This document shows positions 24,223 to 30,723 of a stretch of DNA of 64,000 nucleotides, piece after piece. The DNA is taken from NCBI GenBank assembly GCA_040905665.1, contig JBBDRD010000039.1, forward strand, positions 23,024 to 87,023, in the 5' to 3' direction. Made by a program: the position numbers and the translations under genes. This stretch comes from DASVCN01 sp040905665. Lineage in GTDB: Bacteria > Deinococcota > Deinococci > Deinococcales > Trueperaceae. The notes beneath the pieces are model-generated. The model saw only the letters and a program-made list of their open reading frames with translations. It made no database searches and was not told where the DNA came from. Position 1 is the stretch's first letter. Every line of letters begins with the position of its first letter.

Positions 24223-26730
24223 TCAGCCGCCCCAGGACCTCTGGATTCGCTTTACATGAGCTTTTGCTAACGGTAGTAGCGGGTCATTCTGCGACAGCTT
24301 CTGACTGGTCGCTTCCCACAATTCCAGATCGTCACCCAGCTTGCGCGCTAGTGACAGCAACACTTCGACGTCACCCGACGTCAAGGCCGCCTGCCTGAGT
24401 GTCTCTTCGAGGTAGTCGCGTAGTTCCACTACGAACGGGGCATTTGATTCGGGCAGTAACGGCCCGTGGTAGAGCTCCAGCGCCTCTCTCACGCGCCCTT
24501 CGCGAAGCGCACGGTCTAACTCCACGAAATCCGCGGTGTGAGGAAGTTGAATCTGATAGGGCCGCGAAGATACCGGAACATCTTGGCGCATTCGTGAAAC
24601 GTTTGACTTTAGCGTGCTCATGTTCCCATCGTCTCCGTGCAGCAGAAACGACAACCGTTCACCATTCAATCCCTCGGGGTGAAACGCCAGAACGGCCAAG
24701 ATCTCGCACCACCTCATCGGGTAATCCCTGGTGCGGTGTTGTACCCGAATCTTCCTGCCACCGAGGAACCGCAATTCCAGAGGGGTGGAGTCTTCGTTCC
24801 AGAGGTCCCAAACTGCTTGTATCTCATCCTCTGGGCCGCCAAGTAACAACCACCCCGGCTTTGCCAACTCACGCAATCCAGGTGCTGCCCGAGATAGAGC
24901 AGCACGCGCTGCACTGTTGTCCCCTTGCTTCACATAGGCCTTCGCGAGATGGATGCCGGACTGGGCTAACGCAGGAGCGTTCAGAGCGTGTTCGTAGTGG
25001 CCGAGGACGGCCTCGAGAATTGGTAGGGCATTATCGGACTGAATTGCTGACGTCGCCGTACCCAGTGCTAGTAAAGCTCGCTGTTTCTCATAGTCGTTGG
25101 ATCCTGACGACAATGCCACGGCCTCGCTCGCCAAATGGACTGCCCGGTCATTCTCATCTAGATAGAGCAAGGCTCGCACCATGTCATTAACGGCGTAGGG
25201 GCCCAGTCGTCGACCGAACTGTTCAAACACCAACTCATAGAATCCGAGTGCCACCTCAGCGTTGCCACAGACTAAGGCGTAGTCGCCCATTGTAGAAATG
25301 ACGGCCTCCATTGACGGAATTCCATATATTTCCTCTGCAAGCTGTATTGGCTCAAGCAATGAACTTCCGGTCTCGAGTTCGCCTAGTAGCAGTTTCACAT
25401 ATGCCAGAAGCGCAGTTGCGTGATACCGCAGAAGTTCCTCTCGCAGGTCGCGAGTGGCAAACTCCTTGAGGGCCCACGCTGCCCAAGAAGCAGCCTTCGA
25501 GTAGTTGCCGAGATTAATGTACGCGTCGCATATGCTTATGGCCGTACTCACTACTCGATGGTGATTGCCCCTCTTTTCAAACAGGTCAAGAGCCTCTTCT
25601 AGAAACGGAATGGCCGCCACTGGATCAGAATGGGTAGCAAGAACGAAACCATAGAAGTTAGCGGTAAGTCCGCTTCGCTTCGTCCTGTATGCTCTTTCCG
25701 CCTCTGTAAGGGGATTGAGGGCTAACCCGGAGGCAGCATAAAGGGCGCGAAGCTCGCCAGCTTCTTGGTCCCTCAAAAAGTCCTCAACCTCGGCAATTAT
25801 TTCCTTCTGTTTCCCAACAGCAATAGCCGCGGAAAACGACCAATAGAGAACCTTTTCAGAACGCTTATATGGCTGCGGGACCCGAGAAAGCAATCGCCAA
25901 AGACCATCGAACAAACCGCGGTCGAAGAAGAGGTCACCGGCCTTTTCAACTATCCCCTGAACTCTTTCCGGACAGCTATGAACCGCGAGCTCTAAGGCTT
26001 CCATCCACTTGCCGCGATGAACAAGTATTTCCAAAACTTCTTCATTTGTGAGGGAGTCAGTAAGTACGGCATCACTAGACGCTTTAAGACTTGGACCACG
26101 GTACCTTGGAAGGCCTTGCCATGCATACAATTCAAATAAGAACTGCACCAGCGCCCCACGGCTCGATTCCAAGAGTTGATCGAGTACGCTGCTTGAGACG
26201 CTTGGACCTGAAAACTCACGGGCCTCTTCCAGCGTCAGCCGGAGGTCATTAGCGGTTATCAGAATTGGACTTATTCCGCTCGGGGCCTCACTTTGAGCGG
26301 TGTCTCCCGGTTCCACGAGTACAAGTCTCACTGAACCGCTCGTCAACGTCCAAAGCTTCTCAATGAGTTCGGGAACAGCACTGGCTCCCGAAACTGCAAC
26401 AATAAACGGCCCTAGAAGTGCGGAATGCCGCTGTAGCAAAGCTAATCCGTGGTCTACCGGAATCCCATACCCGAAGAGCGGTGATCCGAATGTCTTTCGT
26501 ATCGCGTCCGACAACCGGATACCCTGTTCAATCGAATCAAAACCCTCGCCTCCGGGAAAATCAAGCCATAACAGTGGGCACGCGGCCGAGCCAAGTTCAC
26601 TTAACAACTCGAATGTCCCGAACTCTGGACCAGCTTGAATAATCACCGACTCGTGCGGGTGATTGATCATTTTCAGGTGCTTGTCGAGCCACGTCATAAA
26701 AGAAGCCTCATCAAATGATAATGCATTCAT
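24223..26730 (-). CDS. Large TPR regulator with degenerate MalT/STAND-like domain and C-terminal winged helix
   Basis: 835 residues. Residues about 25-160 follow the MalT/STAND NTPase pattern (VIIQAGPEFGTFELLSEL, LLWLDFPG, then VRLVLVEPG), but the Walker A Gly-Lys-Thr is replaced by Gly-Thr-Phe, so ATP binding is probably lost. A long TPR-like helical array spans about 220-640. The C-terminus from residue 651 is an OmpR/SARP-type winged helix (LELRFLGGRKIRV ... STLKSNVSRMRQDVPV) followed by a bacterial transcriptional activation-like helical tail. This is the reverse of the usual SARP order. Base composition is lower in GC than the flanks. It ends 37 bp from the convergent Lnt-like gene. Confidence 0.75.
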   Translation of the reverse strand: MNALSFDEASFMTWLDKHLKMINHPHESVIIQAGPEFGTFELLSELGSAACPLLWLDFPGGEGFDSIEQGIRLSDAIRKTFGSPLFGYGIPVDHGLALLQRHSALLGPFIVAVSGASAVPELIEKLWTLTSGSVRLVLVEPGDTAQSEAPSGISPILITANDLRLTLEEAREFSGPSVSSSVLDQLLESSRGALVQFLFELYAWQGLPRYRGPSLKASSDAVLTDSLTNEEVLEILVHRGKWMEALELAVHSCPERVQGIVEKAGDLFFDRGLFDGLWRLLSRVPQPYKRSEKVLYWSFSAAIAVGKQKEIIAEVEDFLRDQEAGELRALYAASGLALNPLTEAERAYRTKRSGLTANFYGFVLATHSDPVAAIPFLEEALDLFEKRGNHHRVVSTAISICDAYINLGNYSKAASWAAWALKEFATRDLREELLRYHATALLAYVKLLLGELETGSSLLEPIQLAEEIYGIPSMEAVISTMGDYALVCGNAEVALGFYELVFEQFGRRLGPYAVNDMVRALLYLDENDRAVHLASEAVALSSGSNDYEKQRALLALGTATSAIQSDNALPILEAVLGHYEHALNAPALAQSGIHLAKAYVKQGDNSAARAALSRAAPGLRELAKPGWLLLGGPEDEIQAVWDLWNEDSTPLELRFLGGRKIRVQHRTRDYPMRWCEILAVLAFHPEGLNGERLSFLLHGDDGNMSTLKSNVSRMRQDVPVSSRPYQIQLPHTADFVELDRALREGRVREALELYHGPLLPESNAPFVVELRDYLEETLRQAALTSGDVEVLLSLARKLGDDLELWEATSQKLSQNDPLLPLAKAHVKRIQRSWGG

Positions 26731-26760
26731 TGAACGAGTTGCCCAAGAAGCTTGATAATA

Positions 26761-27957
26761 ATGCAGATGCCTAGCCCGAATTCACTAAGACGCCGACTTA
26801 AACGGCGCGTACTCAAGGCTTCACACAGTTACTTCGCTTCATGTAGCCCCGGCTTCGAAGGCGTGCTGCCACAAGAGGTGTCCCAGATTCCCGGCGTCTC
26901 CGATACAGCTATGGTTCATGGTGGAGTTTCGTTTCTTGCTCCCCTTGATGCCATTTACTGGGCAAACCTAGGTTTGAATACCGCGCATCGCGTCTTGTTG
27001 AGATTAAGGGAGTTCCCCGCACATACCTTTTCAATGCTTTTTGATCAGGTAAACCGAGTGGACTGGGAGCTTTGGCTACCAGATGGAGGCTCTTTTAGCG
27101 TACGCGTGAGCGCTAAGGAATCAAGGCTAAACATGAAAAAGCGGCTCGAAGAAACTTGTGGCCTGGCAATTCAGCAACGTTTGTCCGCTTGTGGTGCGAA
27201 CGCTACTTATGATCACGACTCAATGGTTGAAATCACAGTTCGAATCGTCAACAACAGGGCGGTGCTGAGCCTCAATACTAGCGGCCCCAACCTTTACAAG
27301 CGAGGATACAAGCCATATTCAGTGGTTGCTCCGATCCGTGAAACTCTTGCGGCTGGGATTCTGCTCGCGATAGGACACCATCATTTCGATGTAATCGTCG
27401 ACCCATTCTGCGGCTCTGGCACATTTGTGCTGGAAGCTGCGCGTATAACCTCCGGGAAACCTGCTGGCGGCGACCGTCAATTTACGTTTATGCAACTACC
27501 ATTCTTTAACGAAAGCAAGTTCAAACGAATTCGGAGTTCGTTCACAAAACGCCTGCCTGTCGGCAAATACTTCGGTTTTGATATATCGGGCCGGTCAATA
27601 CAAGCAGCAAGGATGAATGCGGAAAAGGCACAGCTTACTGGGGTGGTCGTCTTCGAAGAAAGCGATGTGCGGACGGTTGACTTCAACCAACTAGGAGCTA
27701 GAGAGCAGCGTAGGCTAGTGGTTACGAATCCACCATATGGAAGACGTGTCGCGACCAGTGGGCTAAGCGAGAAGCAAGCGCTCAATACCCTGGTAGACAA
27801 ACTTTCCGGGTGGACGCTTGCCTTTGTGAGTCCGGACCGCTCTCTCTACAACAAATCATTAAACACGAAGCTTGCTGGCGTTGCCATGAAAAGCAGGGCA
27901 CTGGCTTTTAGCAACGGCGGCATCCAAACATATCTCTATGTTGCGGAAATACCATAG
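26761..27957 (+). CDS. RlmL/Trm14-type THUMP RNA methyltransferase
   Basis: 398 residues of the COG0116 family, which makes m2G in 23S rRNA (G2445) or tRNA. The N-terminal SCSPGFEGVLPQEV and the THUMP region (about 25-155) are followed by the methyltransferase core with VDPFCGSGTFVLEAA (SAM site), FGFDISGRSIQAARMNAE and the catalytic VTNPPYGRRV (NPPY). The ATG at 26761 is preferred over a TTG at 26752. The gene is divergent from the large TPR regulator with only 30 bp between the starts, and it lies in the AT-richer segment. It is probably a house enzyme, although its composition matches the island. Confidence 0.88.
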   Translation: MQMPSPNSLRRRLKRRVLKASHSYFASCSPGFEGVLPQEVSQIPGVSDTAMVHGGVSFLAPLDAIYWANLGLNTAHRVLLRLREFPAHTFSMLFDQVNRVDWELWLPDGGSFSVRVSAKESRLNMKKRLEETCGLAIQQRLSACGANATYDHDSMVEITVRIVNNRAVLSLNTSGPNLYKRGYKPYSVVAPIRETLAAGILLAIGHHHFDVIVDPFCGSGTFVLEAARITSGKPAGGDRQFTFMQLPFFNESKFKRIRSSFTKRLPVGKYFGFDISGRSIQAARMNAEKAQLTGVVVFEESDVRTVDFNQLGAREQRRLVVTNPPYGRRVATSGLSEKQALNTLVDKLSGWTLAFVSPDRSLYNKSLNTKLAGVAMKSRALAFSNGGIQTYLYVAEIP

Positions 27958-28026
27958 CTTCGCTTAAGCCAAATTATTTGTTTGTGATGCTGTGAGAAAA
28001 TTGCGAGGCCGATGGTACTACCAAAC

Positions 28027-28064
28027 GTAGGTCCGGGCGTCGCCAATACAATACCCGGACCTAC
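28027..28064 (-). terminator. Stem-loop downstream of the peptide gene
   Basis: Perfect 11-bp arms, GTAGGTCCGGG at 28027-28037 and CCCGGACCTAC at 28054-28064, enclose a 16-nt loop. It lies 16 bp beyond the stop of the 33-codon ORF and between convergent genes, so it could end either transcript. No T-tract follows on either strand, so a stability element is also possible. Confidence 0.55.
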
Positions 28065-28079
28065 CGCCTGCAAATGGGC

Positions 28080-28181
28080 CTAGCGCGTTGAAGCTGGAGC
28101 AATTGCGCTAACGAGCGCGGGCATGCTCATAAGGGCAACAAAAACGGCCGTGTAAAAGATCCGCTTTCCTGTATTCTTCAT
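28080..28181 (-). CDS. 33-residue secreted pro-peptide (candidate signalling peptide)
   Basis: A short gene read directly from the minus strand. ATG at 28181-28179, 33 codons, TAG at 28082-28080. It is preceded by AGAGGATGGG about 6 nt upstream, a good ribosome binding site. The product begins MKNTGKRIFYT (three basic residues), continues with a hydrophobic core FVALMSMPALV, and has a signal-peptidase-I site after VSA. Cleavage there would leave the heptapeptide IAPASTR. This is the layout of RRNPP pro-peptides such as Phr, PapR and NprX. A TPR regulator is encoded divergently 407 bp away, and a perfect 9-bp inverted repeat (28220-28242) lies just upstream. Not recognised as a known peptide; the signalling role is inference. 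Confidence 0.7.
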   Translation of the reverse strand: MKNTGKRIFYTAVFVALMSMPALVSAIAPASTR

Positions 28182-28219
28182 TATTACCCATCCTCTTCTG
28201 GCTCAGTGAGCTTTGAACT

Positions 28220-28242
28220 CGCTTGTCAGGATATGACAAGCG
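28220..28242. promoter_or_regulatory. Candidate operator: perfect 9-bp inverted repeat
   Basis: CGCTTGTCA (28220-28228), spacer GGATA, TGACAAGCG (28234-28242). It lies 39 bp upstream of the pro-peptide ATG. On the minus strand the spacer supplies a TATCCT hexamer that could be the -10, which would place the operator over the promoter. Confidence 0.6.
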
Positions 28243-28369
28243 CCGCAACAGCCTCCCAACCGTTGCGGAATCTTCAGGCGCGCTGCCTGAATGTTGATGG
28301 GAGCCTGCCTAAACCAGACGGTTCTAACAGAACTCTCTATCCGCCAACTACCGCTGAACGCAATCCTTC

Positions 28370-28377
28370 GACAAGCG
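28370..28377. promoter_or_regulatory. Isolated GACAAGCG half-site
   Basis: The same 8-mer as in the inverted repeat at 28220-28242, placed between the peptide gene and the regulator start. Confidence 0.4.
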
Positions 28378-28503
28378 CTCAGGTTGCAAATGGGCGCTAC
28401 CGCACCTTTGCTAATGTGAAATATAACATGTTCCCTTATATATGGTCAAGCTCGGCACGGCTGCGTGGCTAAGGCTAGCCTTCTTCGACCCAAGCTTGTA
28501 GGG

Positions 28504-28538
28504 GCGTGTAAAATGCCGCATAAAGGCGGTTTACGCGC
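28504..28538. promoter_or_regulatory. Imperfect dyad upstream of the TPR regulator
   Basis: GCGTGTAAA (28504-28512) faces TTTACGCGC (28530-28538), and an inner CCGC/GCGG pair (28516-28519 and 28526-28529) continues the symmetry. It ends 50 bp before the regulator start. It could be an operator or a leader hairpin. Confidence 0.4.
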
Positions 28539-28588
28539 GTTCGCTACTGGCGTAACTTTTCCGCGTGCGATAACATCCAAGATCATGA

Positions 28589-30280
28589 ATGCTGGCCGAT
28601 CTTATGTGTAGCGAGGACACTAAATTACTTTCAGAGGCACAGGTCCATGTTAACAAGCGGTACCCGGGAATTCGTTTGGAAAGTCCAGTACAGGGTTGGG
28701 CATACCTAAACGAATTTCAACGCGGTATATCTGTCTACAACTCATTGGAAGTACCTCGCGCCGCTGATGATCGATGGCTGGGAGTGTGTTTCTTCCAGAT
28801 ATTTGAAGACATGCGTGCCCAAGAGGCGTTCTTTCGTGCACTGGCGAAAGGCGAGGAGGCTGCGCGAGTAAATCTTGCTCATTTGTTGCGATTTCTGGAA
28901 CGTTCTGAGGAAGCAGTTTCCGAACTACTTCGGGTTGACGTGCAGAAGTTAAGCGGCTACGATCTGGTGCTCTACTTTAGGGTTAGCAGCCTGCACGAAG
29001 AAACGAATGGGAACATTCGAATGGCGGTTGAATACGCCGAAAAGGCATGGCGCAATGTACAAGGAATCCCGGAGTATCAAATCCTTGCGCCTTCCGTTCT
29101 CGGTCAGCTGGGAATATTATATGGACGAATGGGCGAGGCGAGGAAAGCACTTTGGTATTTCGATCAGGGAATTAGGCTCACAACGGGGCTCGAGCAGCAC
29201 AAAGTAAGGCTACGCAGGGCGACGCTGCTAATAAACCTGGGAAGGGGAGATGAAGTTGAGGCCGAACTGCACTCCCTTGGAGACCTCCCTGAAGCGCTTA
29301 ACCTTGAAAGGGAGTATTTGTTTGGTGAACTCCTGTGGTCAAAGGGACAACTAGATCGCGCCTTACAAAGCTTTTCGGCAATTGTGGATACAGCCTCTCG
29401 ATTAGCAGTTGGTTCTGATGAATTCGCGTCAAGGCTGTCGCTCGCCGCAATTCTCACGCACTCTGGGAATTACGCGGAGGCGCATGATCATCTCGAGAAA
29501 GCACGCATATTGATAAGCGACAGGACCGACGTCCTGCTGCATCGCTTTCGTGAGATCCTGGTGAACGTTCGGGGTCAGCATTACGGCTGGGAAGAAGCGG
29601 CCTCAGAGTTGGAGATGCTTGCAATTGAATTTAGAAGCATAGGCACATTGCAGGAAGAAGCATGCGTACGGCTGCATCTCGCGGATATCTACCGGCAGCT
29701 CTCAGATAAGCGGACCTTCTCACAGGTGTCGACTATCCGAGATATCTGTAGAACTGTCCACAACAGTCAATTCTTGAAGAGAGAATGGTTACTCCTACCG
29801 GAACTCGAGAGTACTCTACGAACACTGGAACCAGAACTATTCGAGAACCCGCGGAGTAAGCTTGTGGTTGTAACAGTCGGCCGGGAAGAGCTCATTTTGG
29901 ACGGGAGACTTGCAACACCTCCAATGCGACGAACTGTCGAAATTCTGGCGTACTTTCTTGAGGTAAAAGAGGTACCTCTTGCAAGAATAATGGCCGACCT
30001 GTTCCCGGCGCAGAAGGCCAGAACCGCACGCTCGTACTTTCACCAGTGTCGGCACCATTTGCGTAAACAGGTACCTGGTGTCGAAATTGTTTTCAATCGA
30101 GAACGCAATCATTATGAGCTGAACTGCGACATTGAAGTACTGTGGGACGTATCTGCAATTAGGCGTGGTGAGGTTCTAACCGTTGCCGGCCCCTTCCTCC
30201 CGTCTTCGTCGGCGGCTTGGGCCGGACAGGTGAACCGGGAGCTGCTGCTTCTCGGGGACCCGCAATCGACGCTGACTTAA
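28589..30280 (+). CDS. TPR regulator with C-terminal winged helix, candidate peptide receptor
   Basis: 563 residues. From about residue 60 to 420 the protein is a run of TPR-like helical hairpins (for example GQLGILYGRMGEARKALWYF, ALQSFSAIVDTASRLA, TLQEEACVRLHLADIYRQL), the same kind of scaffold that binds peptides in RRNPP sensors. From residue 432 to the end lies an OmpR/SARP-like winged helix (LVVVTVGREELILDG, MRRTVEILAYFL, ARSYFHQCRHHLRKQVPG). There is no NTPase domain. It resembles the C-terminal part of the 835-residue regulator at 24.2-26.7 kb, so the two are probably paralogues. Composition is AT-rich. The start is the ATG at 28589; no clear ribosome binding site precedes it. Ligand recognition is inferred. 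Confidence 0.75.
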   Translation: MLADLMCSEDTKLLSEAQVHVNKRYPGIRLESPVQGWAYLNEFQRGISVYNSLEVPRAADDRWLGVCFFQIFEDMRAQEAFFRALAKGEEAARVNLAHLLRFLERSEEAVSELLRVDVQKLSGYDLVLYFRVSSLHEETNGNIRMAVEYAEKAWRNVQGIPEYQILAPSVLGQLGILYGRMGEARKALWYFDQGIRLTTGLEQHKVRLRRATLLINLGRGDEVEAELHSLGDLPEALNLEREYLFGELLWSKGQLDRALQSFSAIVDTASRLAVGSDEFASRLSLAAILTHSGNYAEAHDHLEKARILISDRTDVLLHRFREILVNVRGQHYGWEEAASELEMLAIEFRSIGTLQEEACVRLHLADIYRQLSDKRTFSQVSTIRDICRTVHNSQFLKREWLLLPELESTLRTLEPELFENPRSKLVVVTVGREELILDGRLATPPMRRTVEILAYFLEVKEVPLARIMADLFPAQKARTARSYFHQCRHHLRKQVPGVEIVFNRERNHYELNCDIEVLWDVSAIRRGEVLTVAGPFLPSSSAAWAGQVNRELLLLGDPQSTLT

Positions 30281-30318
30281 ATCAGTTCCAGCCTTTAGCT
30301 AAGCGCTACGACCACCTC

Positions 30319-30366
30319 TGACAAGCGGATCTAGGTAATTGCCCAATGGCCGGCCAAGTGCTTGTC
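30319..30366. promoter_or_regulatory. GACAAGCG-type half-sites downstream of the regulator gene
   Basis: TGACAAGCG at 30319-30327 is identical to the right arm of the operator-like repeat at 28234-28242. GCTTGTC at 30360-30366 is its inverse, about 40 bp away. Confidence 0.4.
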
Positions 30367-30373
30367 CTCGTCG

Positions 30374-30404
30374 TGTAAGAATTCTGTAAGAGCTTGCTCT
30401 TACA
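30374..30404. promoter_or_regulatory. Palindrome with an extra direct half-site
   Basis: TGTAAGAGC (30385-30393) and GCTCTTACA (30396-30404) form a 9-bp palindrome around TT. A third TGTAAGA sits at 30374-30380, 11 bp before the left arm, one helix turn away. This spacing is typical of protein binding sites. Confidence 0.4.
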
Positions 30405-30652
30405 CTTGTATGCGTACTACTGAGGTAAACCTCCCAGTTGCCTCAACCCATCCTCTTTCGGCTTCGTGCTCCCACACGGAGCCATCTTTTTTGCGCTTAG
30501 AAACGGGCTGTCGGTTCTGAGAAATGGACCGTCGCGAGGGCTGCACAGCGACACGCGGCAACACCACAACACGTGTCATGCACGGAGGAAAGCAGGCCTT
30601 TTGGGCAGCTTTTAGAGGCGTTCCGAAAGGGCCGTCTTTACTGTCTTTCAGG

Positions 30653-30682
30653 TTGCGCAAAGGCGTCATTTTGTGATTAAAT
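30653..30682 (+). promoter_or_regulatory. rpsA: Possible rpsA promoter
   Basis: TTGCGC (30653-30658) and TTAAAT (30677-30682) with 18 bp between them, leaving a leader of about 35 nt that contains AAGGAGGA at 30709-30716. Confidence 0.4.
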
Positions 30683-30723
30683 GGTGCGTTGCCAAGAATC
30701 TAGGCAAGGAGGATTCCCCTTTC

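Larger units (their letters stand above)
28182..28588. other. 407-bp divergent intergenic region of the peptide/regulator locus
   Basis: Non-coding by my reading, AT-richer than the chromosome average and full of symmetric elements. It holds the inverted repeat at 28220-28242, a hairpin TTCAGGC/GCCTGAA at 28273-28291, a further GACAAGCG at 28370-28377, and an imperfect dyad at 28504-28538. An 88-codon open frame from a GTG at 28206 overlaps these elements and is not considered a gene. Confidence 0.6.
30281..30723. other. 443-bp spacer between the TPR regulator and rpsA
   Basis: No convincing gene. It contains TGACAAGCG at 30319-30327 and an inverted GCTTGTC at 30360-30366, the palindromic element at 30374-30404, and a possible rpsA promoter near the end (TTGCGC at 30653-30658, 18 nt, TTAAAT at 30677-30682). 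A 270-bp minus-strand frame (30400-30669) has no start signals and is not annotated. Confidence 0.55.

Noticed and set aside
28206..28472. 88-codon plus-strand frame from a GTG in the peptide/regulator spacer
   Set aside because: It has no ribosome binding site or TANNNT box, overlaps the symmetric DNA elements, and its translation shows no domain or signal peptide.
30410..30640. Short plus-strand ORFs after the TPR regulator as a second pro-peptide gene
   Set aside because: ORFs of 32-35 codons exist but lack ribosome binding sites, promoter boxes and signal-peptide character.
30400..30669. 89-codon minus-strand frame before rpsA
   Set aside because: No start signals, basic low-complexity translation, and it would run antisense across the palindrome and the probable rpsA promoter.
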